A stretch of DNA of 27,464 nt from JAJFFW01 sp963922595 (GCA_963922595.1 CAWUIM010000042.1:1-27464), one strand, 5' to 3'; positions 7,336 to 14,857 are shown, numbered from the stretch's first letter. Notes: a model not told the origin generated them from the letters alone. Numbers and translations: made by a program.

Positions 7336-7695
7336 TTATGAGGCTTCTTCCTGGGGCGCTGTCGCTGGCTTCGCCACCGCCTCGCGTACGGCGCGATCTT
7401 CGTCGCGCACCGCCTCTTCAATCGGCTTCATGGACTCGTCGAGCGACTTCTTGGTGTCGGCGAACACATTGTCGTTTTTCAGCGCCTCGATTTCCTTGCG
7501 CATCTCTTCCAGTTCCGTCTCGCGCGCCATCTGGTCGAACGCGCCAGCGAATTCCGCAGCGAGCGCGCGCGCCTGGCGCACGAGCCCGCCCGCCATTTTC
7601 ATCAGGCGCGGCAAGTCTTTCGGGCCGACCACAATCAATGCGATCACCGCAACGGTGATCAGCTCGAAAAAGCCAAACTGTGGGAGGAGGCTCAT
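7336..7695 (-). CDS. tatB: Sec-independent translocase subunit TatB
   Basis: This is a 119-residue TatB with one N-terminal membrane helix (about 7-23), the conserved GPKDLPRLMK hinge at the start of the amphipathic helix, and a long charged helical tail. TatB works with TatC as the signal-peptide receptor in the inner membrane. It lies 25 bp after tatA and 10 bp before tatC. The length and the GPKDLP hinge distinguish it from the adjacent TatA. Confidence 0.95.
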   Translation of the reverse strand: MSLLPQFGFFELITVAVIALIVVGPKDLPRLMKMAGGLVRQARALAAEFAGAFDQMARETELEEMRKEIEALKNDNVFADTKKSLDESMKPIEEAVRDEDRAVREAVAKPATAPQEEAS

Positions 7696-7720
7696 GGAAA
7701 GCGCCGCCTTTGACTAAAAT

Positions 7721-7957
7721 TTACTCGGCCGGCTTGCCGTTCTTTTCCAGCTCGTCGTCCTTGACCGGCGTGACGTCCATCGCCGTCTCCGCCCGGTCGG
7801 CGAGCTTCTCATCATCTTCATCCTGAAGACCTTTGCGGAAGCTTTTGATCCCTTTGGCGAAATCTCCCATGATCGACGAAATTTTCCCGCCGCCGCCGAA
7901 CAACAGGACGGCCAATAACAGGATAATGAGAATTTGCCAGGGTCCGATCGCGCCCAT
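7721..7957 (-). CDS. tatA: Sec-independent translocase subunit TatA
   Basis: This is a 78-residue TatA, the pore-forming or membrane-thinning subunit. The N-terminal helix (about 7-20) leads into FGGGGKISSIMGDFAKGIK, a close match to the FGxGKLxxxxGDxxKGIK motif of the family, followed by an acidic tail. The ATG is preceded by AGAGGCG. It is the first gene of tatABC. The gap of about 80 bp between it and scpB is the likely site of its promoter and contains a 16-bp palindrome. Confidence 0.95.
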   Translation of the reverse strand: MGAIGPWQILIILLLAVLLFGGGGKISSIMGDFAKGIKSFRKGLQDEDDEKLADRAETAMDVTPVKDDELEKNGKPAE

Positions 7958-8028
7958 AATTCACGCCTCTTTCACTTGCGTCGCCGCTTTATCTAACTCT
8001 TAGCATAAGCGCGCGCAAACGAAGACTT
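7958..8028 (-). promoter_or_regulatory. Probable tatABC promoter region
   Basis: This is the only non-coding stretch between scpB and tatA. On the minus strand, TTGCGC followed by 17 bases and TAGATA could serve as a poor -35/-10 pair, with each box matching only three of six consensus bases. The ribosome-binding site AGAGGCG follows. It may equally be read through from scpAB. Confidence 0.25.
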
Positions 8029-8044
8029 CGTAAAAATTTTTACG
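8029..8044. repeat. 16-bp perfect palindrome over the scpB stop
   Basis: CGTAAAAATTTTTACG is a perfect dyad with no spacer. It covers the TAA stop of scpB and lies about 72 bp upstream of tatA. GAAG (8021-8024) and CTTC (8045-8048) on either side add weaker outer symmetry. An AT-rich dyad with no loop is a poor terminator and looks more like a protein-binding site, but no regulator can be named. Confidence 0.6.
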
Positions 8045-8939
8045 CTTCTTCAACCGCTTCGCCGGGGCCTTCATCGGCCATGAAATCCTGCGCGAATTCA
8101 GCCGTTTCATCCTCGCCGGCGGCTTCTTCGTCTTCGTCAGCCTCACGGGGCGTCGGAATGGAAAACCCAGGGGGCAGCCGCGCGTCGAGAAGGCCCGCGG
8201 CCTTCAGATCCGCCATCCCCGGCAAATCCTCCACCGTATCGAGGCTGAAATGCTCTAGAAACGCCGGCGATGTGCCGTAGAGCACGGGCCGGCCCGGCGC
8301 GTCGCGGCGGCGGCCGCGAAGCTTCACCCAACCGATTTCCATGAGCTGATCGAGCGAGCCCTTCGATACGGCGACCCCGCGCACGTCTTCAATGTCGGCG
8401 CGCGTGCACGGCTGGTGGTAAGCAATAATCGCCAACGTCTCGAGCGCCGCACGCGAAATCTTGCGCGGCTCCACTTTCTCCGTCTCAAGAACGTGCGCCA
8501 CATCGGCCGCTGTCACGAACCGCCAGCGCCCGGCCGCTTTCGCGAGATTGACCCCGCGGTTCTCATAGTGCTTCGTGAGCGTCTCCAGCATGGCCGGCAC
8601 ATCCACCCCCTGCGGCAGGCGCGCTGCAATCGCGTCAGGCGTTAAGGGCTCGGACGCAGCGAACAATAGCGCCTCGACCATGCGCAAATGTTCCGCCTCC
8701 TGAGCAGCGTTCCACACTGGGTCTGCTGACGATTCCTGCGCGGCGTCCTCATCGGCGTCTTCTTCATCCGCATTTTCAGTTGCTGACGCCGCTGGTTCCG
8801 CGTCGCTATCCGGCGGCGGCGCCTCGTCGCTCGCAGCGCTCAATTCCTCGCCCGCCATCTCTTCTGCGAGTGCGGCCTGCGTTTCCTTAATGTCGAGACC
8901 GTCAAAGTCGCGGCCCAACTCATCATCCAGTGAAGTCAT
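8040..8939 (-). CDS. scpB: Segregation and condensation protein B
   Basis: ScpB is the winged-helix kite subunit that joins ScpA and Smc in the bacterial condensin. The core (about residues 80-235) has the family landmarks: EALLFAASEPLTP near its start and then ALETLAIIAYHQPCTRADIE, RGVAVSKGSLDQLME and VLYGTSPAFLEHF. The 299-residue product is longer than common ScpB (about 180-220) because of very acidic N-terminal (about 1-75) and C-terminal (about 260-299) tails. A TTG at 8942 is in frame, but the adjacent ATG at 8939, seven bases after the scpA stop and preceded by GAGAA, is the likelier start. It is coupled to scpA. Confidence 0.92.
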   Translation of the reverse strand: MTSLDDELGRDFDGLDIKETQAALAEEMAGEELSAASDEAPPPDSDAEPAASATENADEEDADEDAAQESSADPVWNAAQEAEHLRMVEALLFAASEPLTPDAIAARLPQGVDVPAMLETLTKHYENRGVNLAKAAGRWRFVTAADVAHVLETEKVEPRKISRAALETLAIIAYHQPCTRADIEDVRGVAVSKGSLDQLMEIGWVKLRGRRRDAPGRPVLYGTSPAFLEHFSLDTVEDLPGMADLKAAGLLDARLPPGFSIPTPREADEDEEAAGEDETAEFAQDFMADEGPGEAVEEA

Positions 8940-8946
8940 CAATTTC

Positions 8947-9867
8947 TCATGCGCTCATAAGGGAGGATTGCGCCGCCTGCTCGTCAATCGCGCCATCGCC
9001 CGCAGCGCGGGCGCGAATATAGATCGGCTCAAACGGGCCGAGTTGGCGCAAATCGATCTTGCCGTGCTTGGCGAATTCGAGGGCGGCGTTGAACGCGCTT
9101 GCGATCACCGAGGCTTGCGGCGCATCGACTTCTTGGGTTTGCGCAAGCGATCTCAGTTCCACCCAGTCCGGGATCGACCCGAGAATGCGTTCCAGGCGGA
9201 TACGCGCCTCTTCGATTTTGAAAACTTTCGGCTGTTCGGGCTCGTAGGTCCTTTCAACTGCGGCGACGCGTTGCTTCGCGTAAGCCTGCAGAAGATCAAA
9301 CATTTCCGCTTGCCATTGCGGCGTGCGTTTAACGCGAACGCCTTCGGGCATTCCGCGCGGGAAGACGTCGAGCCGCAGGCGCGGAAGTTGGTAAATCGCC
9401 TCGGCCGAATTGCGCATGGCTTCCAGCCGCTGGAGTTGAAAGGCGAGCCGCGCCGCCATCTCATCAGCGGTTGGCTCTTCGCTTTCCTCTTCCGGCGCCG
9501 GCAACAGGAGCTTCGACTTTAGGAAAGCGAGCCAGGCCGCCATCACCAGATAGTCAGCGGCGAGCTCCAGCTTTTTCTGTTTGGCCGCTTCTACAAACTG
9601 TAAATACTGCTCAACCAGTGCGAGCATGGAGATTTTGCGCAAGTCCACTTTCTGGGCGCGCGCCAAATCGAGTAGAACGTCTAGCGGCCCAGCGTATCCG
9701 TCGAGATTGACGATCAGGGCGTCATAATCGGGATCATCGGCGACCGGCGCGCCGCGCACAGGCGCGTCGAACGGCTCTTCCGCGCCCGCGTCGCAGACCG
9801 CTTGGTCCGCCTCCTGCGGGGCGGGCTCATCCGCCGGATCTTCAACAATGATCTTTGCTTCGCTCAT
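8947..9867 (-). CDS. scpA: Segregation and condensation protein A
   Basis: ScpA is the kleisin that bridges the Smc heads in condensin. Diagnostic stretches are DGYAGPLDVLLDLARAQKVDL followed by ISMLALVEQYLQF in the N-terminal kleisin helix, then AADYLVMAAWLAFLKSKLLLP. The C-terminal winged helix is at about 210-290 (VIASAFNAALEFAKHG...). From ATG 9867 it has 306 residues. An upstream in-frame ATG at 9903 would add 12 residues. Neither start has a convincing ribosome-binding site, so the start is open. An acidic N-terminal tail of about 50 residues precedes the kleisin core. The gene lies downstream of nagZ and overlaps nothing. Confidence 0.92.
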   Translation of the reverse strand: MSEAKIIVEDPADEPAPQEADQAVCDAGAEEPFDAPVRGAPVADDPDYDALIVNLDGYAGPLDVLLDLARAQKVDLRKISMLALVEQYLQFVEAAKQKKLELAADYLVMAAWLAFLKSKLLLPAPEEESEEPTADEMAARLAFQLQRLEAMRNSAEAIYQLPRLRLDVFPRGMPEGVRVKRTPQWQAEMFDLLQAYAKQRVAAVERTYEPEQPKVFKIEEARIRLERILGSIPDWVELRSLAQTQEVDAPQASVIASAFNAALEFAKHGKIDLRQLGPFEPIYIRARAAGDGAIDEQAAQSSLMSA

Positions 9868-9965
9868 CAGGGGAGCATAGAACCGATTCTGGCCCTGAGC
9901 CATTGAATTTATCGCACAAATTTTAGGCGAATTTTACACAATCCCGCGCTGACACAGGGTGCGCG

Positions 9966-10985
9966 TTACGCCGCCGCCACGGGCCGCAGTAAATCCGCCA
10001 GACGGGCGTATTGCTCCTCGGTCGAAGGGCGGTCGGGCTCGGTCAGCAAGGCCATCGCCGCGCGCGCGCGGCGCTCACCGTCGCCCGCCAGCGGGCGCGC
10101 TTCCGAATGCGCTTTGACCTTGTCGGCCAGCGAGAAATTGCAGCAGAGCGCGATATCGCATCCAGCCTCATAAGACCGGCGCACGCGCGCCGCATAATCG
10201 CCGTCAAGCGCTTCCATCTTCAAATCATCGGTAAAAAGAAGACCGTCAAACCCGATCTCGCCGCGGATGACATCTTCGACGATCGCTTTTGAATGCGTCG
10301 CCGGGTTCACATCATCATAAGCGTCAAACACCACATGACAGGTCATGCCCATGGGCGCGTCATTCAGCGCTTTGAACGGCGCAAAATCTTCCTTACGCAA
10401 ATCATCTTTTCCGGCGATGACGCGCGGCAATTCGTGGTGGCTGTCGCACAGCGCGCGTCCGAGCCCCGGCATGTGTTTGATGACGGGCAAGGCGCCGCCT
10501 TCAATCAACCCTTCCATGGCCGCGCGCCCAAGCGCGGCGATCGTGTCCGGATGTTTGGCGAGCGCTCGGTCGCCGACAGTGGCGGGGTCGGCGTCAATCT
10601 GCGGCACGTCGAGCGCCGGCACACAATCGATCGTGACGCCGAGATCGGAGACCATCCGGCCCAGCAACGTCGCGTTCAGGCGCGTCGCCTCGAGCGCCTT
10701 TTTGGGGTCGAGCCGCCAAAGCTCGCCGAACAGGGCTGGCGGCTTGTGTTCGCGAAAGACGGGCGTTTTCATGCGGGTGACGCGCCCGCCTTCCTGGTCG
10801 ATCAGGATTGGCGCATCGCGCCCGACGCAGTCGCGCAACTCATCGCAATGGGCGCGCACCGCTTCCGGCGTTTCGCAGTGACGCGCGAAAAGAATAAAGC
10901 CCCACGGATCGGCCTCGCGAAAAAACGCGCGCTCATCGTCCGACAAGCGCGCGCCTTCACAATCATAAACTACCGCAGACGGCAT
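9966..10985 (-). CDS. nagZ: Beta-N-acetylhexosaminidase NagZ (GH3)
   Basis: NagZ removes N-acetylglucosamine from anhydro-muropeptides in the cytoplasm during cell-wall recycling. The 339-residue GH3 protein shows LIDQEGGRVTR (61-71), the KHMPGLG loop (170-176), the catalytic DSH (181-183) and FTDDLKM (251-257), which holds the Asp nucleophile. The usual KHFPGHG is KHMPGLG here, a variant I have seen in alphaproteobacterial homologues. ATG 10985 is preferred to the in-frame TTG at 10988. It begins five bases after the stop of the SPOR gene, so the two are an operon. Confidence 0.93.
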   Translation of the reverse strand: MPSAVVYDCEGARLSDDERAFFREADPWGFILFARHCETPEAVRAHCDELRDCVGRDAPILIDQEGGRVTRMKTPVFREHKPPALFGELWRLDPKKALEATRLNATLLGRMVSDLGVTIDCVPALDVPQIDADPATVGDRALAKHPDTIAALGRAAMEGLIEGGALPVIKHMPGLGRALCDSHHELPRVIAGKDDLRKEDFAPFKALNDAPMGMTCHVVFDAYDDVNPATHSKAIVEDVIRGEIGFDGLLFTDDLKMEALDGDYAARVRRSYEAGCDIALCCNFSLADKVKAHSEARPLAGDGERRARAAMALLTEPDRPSTEEQYARLADLLRPVAAA

Positions 10986-10990
10986 CAACG

Positions 10991-11902
10991 CTACTTTGCT
11001 TTAATAAGACAGTCCTGGCCGCGTTCCTTCAGGCCGGCGCAATAGGTTCGCGCCGCATCAGATGAGGCGAACGGCCCAACGCGGAGACGGTAAAAAACGC
11101 CCCTGTCGCCGAGATCAGCAAATTCCACATCTTTGGATTTACCGGAGAGATAGTCGCCCATCTTGCTTTCCATGCTGCCCCAGAACGTATCGGCTTCAGC
11201 TTCGGACCGGAACGCGCCAACCTGCACAAGATGCGAACCGGAAAGCGCGCCGCCGCCGCCAAGCGACGGCGGATCAGGAACCGTGATCGCGTCGTCATCT
11301 GTTGATGTCACAGAGGCGAGCGTTTCGGCGGCCGCGTCGCTGGCGTTCGTCACCGCCGTCGCCGCATCGTCGACCATGGCGTCGGCGGCTGAACCGGCGT
11401 CGTCGGCCAGATCCTGCAGGGCCTGATCGGCCTGTTCAAGCTGCGCGATACGATCAGCGACGGCGTCGTCGGTAATCGCGCCCGCGTCATCTATCGCATC
11501 ATCCACCGTGCCGCCAACAGACGAGGCGATAGCGCCGATTGTGTCGTCTACGGATCGATCGACCGGCTCTTCGGGGCCGGCGGCGATAATCTCCACAGGA
11601 TCGGCGTCGCGGCCCTCAAGATTGTCGTAGACCTCGCGGTCATTGCCGGCCGACGCGACGTCCTCAGCGGTTTCAATTTTAACAGGCTCTGGATCAGCGG
11701 CCACATAAGGCGTTTCGCTGTTGGAATTCTTTATCCCCTGTTGATAGGCGATCCAGACGACCGACGCGAAGGCGCCAAGCATGACGACGCCCATAAGCAG
11801 AACAACAAGACCGGAAATCGCGCCTTCATCATCTTCATCGTCATCATCGTAATCGTCGAACTCTTCTTCGAATTCTTCTTCCAGATCGTCGTCGTCAGCC
11901 AT
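10991..11902 (-). CDS. Membrane-anchored SPOR-domain protein
   Basis: This 303-residue protein has a very acidic cytoplasmic N-terminus (residues 2-26 almost entirely Asp/Glu), one membrane helix (about 29-53), an Ala/Asp-rich low-complexity periplasmic linker (about 60-220) and a C-terminal SPOR domain (about 225-303; HLVQVGAFRSEAEAD ... FYRLRVGPF). SPOR domains bind denuded septal glycan strands, so a division-site role is likely. The ATG at 11902 follows a strong AAGGAGA site. An upstream in-frame start at 11962 has no such support. A SPOR gene at this place, before nagZ, is standard in Alphaproteobacteria. Confidence 0.88.
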   Translation of the reverse strand: MADDDDLEEEFEEEFDDYDDDDEDDEGAISGLVVLLMGVVMLGAFASVVWIAYQQGIKNSNSETPYVAADPEPVKIETAEDVASAGNDREVYDNLEGRDADPVEIIAAGPEEPVDRSVDDTIGAIASSVGGTVDDAIDDAGAITDDAVADRIAQLEQADQALQDLADDAGSAADAMVDDAATAVTNASDAAAETLASVTSTDDDAITVPDPPSLGGGGALSGSHLVQVGAFRSEAEADTFWGSMESKMGDYLSGKSKDVEFADLGDRGVFYRLRVGPFASSDAARTYCAGLKERGQDCLIKAK

Positions 11903-12060
11903 GGTCTTCTCCTTCGCCGCCATTCGCGTGTTGGGCGCGCTCCCCGTGCAGCACGTTTTCAAGACGCTTCACTCGCGCGAATCGCCTCTCCAGCGCAAGC
12001 ATAACATTACCGCGCCAATAAGGGGAAATAGTGGCGGGCGCGCCGCCCCGGCCAGCACGG
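11903..12060 (-). promoter_or_regulatory. dgt-SPOR gap, argS slot empty; possible promoter
   Basis: These 158 bp separate dgt from the SPOR gene, where most Alphaproteobacteria carry argS. I translated the gap on the minus strand and found nothing resembling arginyl-tRNA synthetase ends. An AT-richer stretch around 12000-12030 (TTTCCC, 19 bases, TATGCT on the minus strand) could be a weak promoter. The good ribosome-binding site of the SPOR gene lies at the left end. Confidence 0.3.
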
Positions 12061-13260
12061 TCAGATTGATGGACCGGCTCCAAACAAGCGGTCATGTTCG
12101 GAGATCGCATAGCGGTCCGTCATGCCGGCGATATAATCGCACACAACTCTTGCGAGCCGCGCCTTGTATGCGCCAGCGCCGCCCGCCTCATAGCGCGCAC
12201 GCCATTCCGGCGGCAGTGTTTCCGGTTCAGAAAAGAACAGGTCGAAAAGCGCGCGCACGATCCGCTTGGCCTGACTGCGGGCGCGGTTCACCTTGTAATG
12301 GCGATACATATTCTCATGGAGGAACCGGCGAAGCCCGCCGAGCTGTTCGCGCATGGGATCGGAGAAATTGACAATCGGATAACCGGCGCGGCGCACATCG
12401 TCGGCGGATTCCGGCTTCACCGTCTCAAGCGCGGCGCGCGCCTCCGCGACCACATCGCTGACCATGGCGCCGATCAAATCCGACACCGCCTCGGCGATGA
12501 GAATGGTGCGCGGCGCCTCCGGCCACGCCGCCTCCGCCTTTTGAAGCGCCGGCCCCACCAGCGGCAGCTCGCGCGCCTCGTCGAACGAAAAGAGCCCGGC
12601 CCGCAAGCCGTCGTCCACATCGTGATTATTATAGGCGATATCATCGGCGAGCGCGGCCACCTGCGCCTCAAGGGACGCATACGTATCAAGCCAGAGATCA
12701 TGGGTCTCGGCATATTCGGTGATCGCCGCCGGGAGCGGTTTCATCCCCTCGCCCACAAGCGGACCGTTATGTTTGACGACGCCTTCCAGCGTCTCCCAGG
12801 TGAGGTTGAGCCCGTCAAAAGCGGCGTGGCGTTTTTCCAGCTTCGTGAGAAGCCGAAGCGTCTGCGCGTTGTGATCGAACCCGGCGTAATCCGCCATGCA
12901 TTCAATCAACACATCTTCGCCCGTATGGCCGAAAGGCGGATGGCCGAGATCGTGGGCGAGCGCTACGCACTCAGCGAGATCTTCATCGAGGCGGAGCGCC
13001 CGCGCGATTGAGCGCGAAATCTGCGCGACCTCCAGCGAATGGGTCAGACGCGTGCGAAAGTGATCGCCCTCATGGTAAATGAAGACTTGCGTTTTGTGCT
13101 TGAGACGCCGGAACGCGACAGAATGGATCACCCGGTCCCGGTCGCGCTGGAACGGCGTGCGGGTCGCGCTTTCCGGCTCCGCGTGCAGCCGCCCGCGCGT
13201 TTCCGCGGCTTTGGCGGCGTAAGGCGCTAAGGGCGCGGGGAATGGGATCGGCTCGGCCAT
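12061..13260 (-). CDS. dgt: dGTPase-like HD-domain triphosphohydrolase
   Basis: This is a 399-residue HD-superfamily enzyme that hydrolyses dNTPs to deoxynucleoside and triphosphate. From ATG 13260, the metal site is visible as His74 (RLTHSLEV), His103-Asp104 (LAHDLGHPPFGH) and a downstream DDIAYNNHDVDDG. RTPFQRDRDRVIHSVAFRRL near the N-terminus is typical of the bacterial dGTPase-like subgroup. An in-frame ATG at 13323 would add an Arg-rich stretch and is disfavoured. No strong ribosome-binding site is seen. It is divergent from erpA, as in many Alphaproteobacteria. Confidence 0.92.
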   Translation of the reverse strand: MAEPIPFPAPLAPYAAKAAETRGRLHAEPESATRTPFQRDRDRVIHSVAFRRLKHKTQVFIYHEGDHFRTRLTHSLEVAQISRSIARALRLDEDLAECVALAHDLGHPPFGHTGEDVLIECMADYAGFDHNAQTLRLLTKLEKRHAAFDGLNLTWETLEGVVKHNGPLVGEGMKPLPAAITEYAETHDLWLDTYASLEAQVAALADDIAYNNHDVDDGLRAGLFSFDEARELPLVGPALQKAEAAWPEAPRTILIAEAVSDLIGAMVSDVVAEARAALETVKPESADDVRRAGYPIVNFSDPMREQLGGLRRFLHENMYRHYKVNRARSQAKRIVRALFDLFFSEPETLPPEWRARYEAGGAGAYKARLARVVCDYIAGMTDRYAISEHDRLFGAGPSI

Positions 13261-13402
13261 GGGCTTTTGTCTAGGCTGCGTTGCGCGCCGGCGCAAAGCC
13301 TTCGCGGGAAGGCCCGGAGGCATGGCTGGGGCTGGGCTTAGAACTGGGCTGAGCGCAAGCCAGCGGCGCCCCCTTTCCTAACCGCCTCTCAATCCCTATT
13401 TT

Positions 13403-13414
13403 ACCACTTGTGGT
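13403..13414. promoter_or_regulatory. Inverted repeat upstream of erpA
   Basis: ACCAC-TT-GTGGT is a perfect 5-bp-arm dyad lying 13 bp before the erpA ATG, just upstream of its AAGAGGT ribosome-binding site. Its place suggests an operator, perhaps for an iron-sulfur regulator, but the short arms make chance a real alternative. Confidence 0.25.
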
Positions 13415-13427
13415 TTAAGAGGTCCCG

Positions 13428-13772
13428 ATGAGCGACACACTGGAAAAACACGGCATCACAGTCTCCGACAAGGCGGCGACGCGCATCGCCGCCATTCTGG
13501 CGAAAGAGCCCGCCGGCGCCATGCTACGCGTCGCGGTCAATGGCGGCGGCTGCTCCGGCTTTCAATATGAGTTCGACATCGTCTCGGAACGGAACGATGA
13601 CGACTTCGCCATCGAAAAAGACGGGATCGTCGTCCTCGTGGACGAGATGTCATCGGAATATATGAAAGATTCCGAAATTGACTTTTCCGATGAGCTTATC
13701 GGCGCGGCGTTCAAGATCAACAATCCGAACGCCACTGCAAATTGCGGGTGCGGGACGAGTTTTAGTTTGTAG
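13428..13772 (+). CDS. erpA: Iron-sulfur cluster insertion protein ErpA (A-type carrier)
   Basis: This is a 114-residue A-type Fe-S carrier of the HesB/IscA family, which receives clusters from the assembly scaffold and delivers them to target enzymes. The three ligand cysteines are Cys42 (GGGCSGFQY), Cys106 and Cys108 (CGCG near the end), at standard spacing. The gene is divergent from dgt, a common alphaproteobacterial pairing, with 167 bp between the two starts. An AAGAGGT site precedes the ATG. Distinguishing ErpA from IscA or SufA rests on length and context. Confidence 0.93.
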   Translation: MSDTLEKHGITVSDKAATRIAAILAKEPAGAMLRVAVNGGGCSGFQYEFDIVSERNDDDFAIEKDGIVVLVDEMSSEYMKDSEIDFSDELIGAAFKINNPNATANCGCGTSFSL

Positions 13773-13872
13773 GCGGGCTATTGCGAGACCGTGCTTATAA
13801 GTGAGTGGCTTAGGTGAGTCTATTTTTAGCAGCTAAGACGCGGCCTGATTTTGTCCTAACTTTAGCCTCACC

Positions 13873-13902
13873 CGCCTTCCCGCGGCTCGACCGCGGGATC
13901 CA
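13873..13902 (+). repeat. 30-bp hairpin repeat, copy 1
   Basis: This copy matches the reverse complement of 14146-14175 at 29 of 30 positions. Inside it, CCCGCGG and CCGCGGG form a perfect 7-bp stem around a five-base loop. It has the look of a dispersed intergenic palindromic element in a GC-rich genome. Confidence 0.85.
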
Positions 13903-14056
13903 TGGCGCGAAACTTTCTCCTTCGGGCGCGTTTTGCATCGAATAACATCGCAAAGAATGCGAATCCAACTGGACGGAAATAGCCAACACCGATTGGGCGC
14001 CTCAAACGCGCGATATGGTCGCCACGGCGCGTCAACATGGACGAGACATCAAAGAA

Positions 14057-14070
14057 TGGAACCGGTTCCA
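14057..14070. repeat. 14-bp perfect palindrome
   Basis: TGGAACCGGTTCCA is a perfect dyad lying between the two 30-bp inverted repeats. Its function is unknown. It could be a protein-binding site or simply the centre of the repeat-bounded unit. Confidence 0.5.
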
Positions 14071-14145
14071 AATAATCGCGCTCTTCGAAGAGGATTATCC
14101 GACCCGACTTTGTCTCCCCGATAGAGCGGCACGAGCCGCCGGCGC

Positions 14146-14175
14146 TGGATCCCGCGGTCAAGCCGCGGGAAGGCG
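14146..14175 (-). repeat. 30-bp hairpin repeat, copy 2 (inverted)
   Basis: This is the inverted partner of the repeat at 13873-13902, with a single base difference in the loop and the same CCCGCGG/CCGCGGG stem. The two copies bound about 240 bp. Confidence 0.85.
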
Positions 14176-14224
14176 AAGGTGGAGACATTGGCGTTCAATC
14201 TCCAGAAATCGGCGAATAATTCCC

Positions 14225-14857
14225 TCACCCCAAATCTGTAATAATCCCGCTGTCTTCGTTGACGAGCTGCCGGCCGGTCTTCCAGATGTCTTTGCCTTTC
14301 CATTGGTCTTCCAGCGCCTGCAGCCAGTCGGGGTTGATGTCTGAATTTTTGAAATAGCGGTCGACAACGCGGCGTGTGTCCATGCGCTGTTCGAATTCCG
14401 GCGTTTCAACTTTCTCGCCGGTGATCGCGTCCACCGATGACGGTTCGTGGAACATCCAGCGCGAGGTGGGGTGCGCGCTTCTCTTCTCGCCCTGTAAATA
14501 AATCGGCACGCACATAGAGGCGCATACTCGCCCCTGCTGGACGCGCGTCTCTACGAGATGGGTCTTCTTCATGTCGTTGATCACCGCAATCACCTCGCGC
14601 CCTTCCGCGACGGCGCCGCCCGGCGAGGCGAGATCAATAATGATGTGATCGACCCGGCCGCGCGCCTCATCAAACGTTTCGCGCAAGCGCAGCGACATCG
14701 GGAAGCGCACTTCATCGCGCCACACAAAGACGATCGCGTCGCCTTCCTGGCGCGTGGTGAAATTACTCTTCTGCGCGTTGAATTTCTGTTCGGTCTGGAG
14801 AGCGACAAAAATCAGGAGCCCGAAGAGCGCCGCGAGCGCCAGTGGATTCGGTTTCAT
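14225..14857 (-). CDS. Membrane-anchored ClpP/crotonase-fold serine protease-like protein
   Basis: This 210-residue protein has an N-terminal hydrophobic segment (about 6-21), either a signal anchor or an uncleaved signal peptide. A ClpP-like fold follows: HIIIDLASPGG (71-81, oxyanion-hole region), VCASMCV with the presumed nucleophile Ser114, and WMFHEPS with the presumed His137. It resembles the periplasmic or membrane-bound ClpP-related proteins often labelled COG3904 rather than housekeeping ClpP, and it would act outside the cytoplasm without a Clp ATPase. It is a single-gene unit convergent with erpA and divergent from the nitroreductase. Substrates are unknown. Confidence 0.75.
   Translation of the reverse strand: MKPNPLALAALFGLLIFVALQTEQKFNAQKSNFTTRQEGDAIVFVWRDEVRFPMSLRLRETFDEARGRVDHIIIDLASPGGAVAEGREVIAVINDMKKTHLVETRVQQGRVCASMCVPIYLQGEKRSAHPTSRWMFHEPSSVDAITGEKVETPEFEQRMDTRRVVDRYFKNSDINPDWLQALEDQWKGKDIWKTGRQLVNEDSGIITDLG

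Larger units (their letters stand above)
13773..14224. other. Intergenic region with inverted hairpin repeats
   Basis: This is the only gene-free stretch over 300 bp. It lies between convergent genes and contains two inverted copies of a 30-bp repeat, a 14-bp palindrome (14057-14070) and AT-rich DNA at 13773-13865. A minus-strand frame of about 106 codons (13868-14188) stays open from one repeat to the other. It has no recognisable domain, no clear ribosome-binding site and lower third-position GC than the neighbouring genes, so I do not call it a gene. I saw no tRNA or other RNA gene. Confidence 0.6.

Noticed and set aside
7326..7421. Longer TatC start giving 32 extra residues
   Set aside because: The extra part overlaps tatB, is Arg-rich and unlike TatC N-termini; the start at 7325 is correctly placed after tatB.
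10293..11045. 250-codon plus-strand frame opposite nagZ
   Set aside because: Shadow of nagZ; the translation is basic and lacks any family pattern.
11903..12110. A degraded argS fragment between dgt and the SPOR gene
   Set aside because: Translation of the minus-strand frames in the gap shows no HIGH-type, KMSK-type or C-terminal ArgRS sequence.
12094..13011. 305-codon open frame on the plus strand opposite dgt
   Set aside because: It is antisense to a clearly coding HD-domain gene; long antisense frames are common in GC-rich DNA, and the translation is Arg/His-rich with no domain.
13403..13414. Naming the erpA-upstream dyad as an IscR or RirA site
   Set aside because: Five-base arms do not match a known consensus well enough to name a regulator.
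13868..14188. Calling the 106-codon minus-strand frame between the repeats a gene
   Set aside because: It has no ribosome-binding site or recognisable domain and lower GC at third positions than neighbours; both ends are repeat-derived. It is kept as a finding only.
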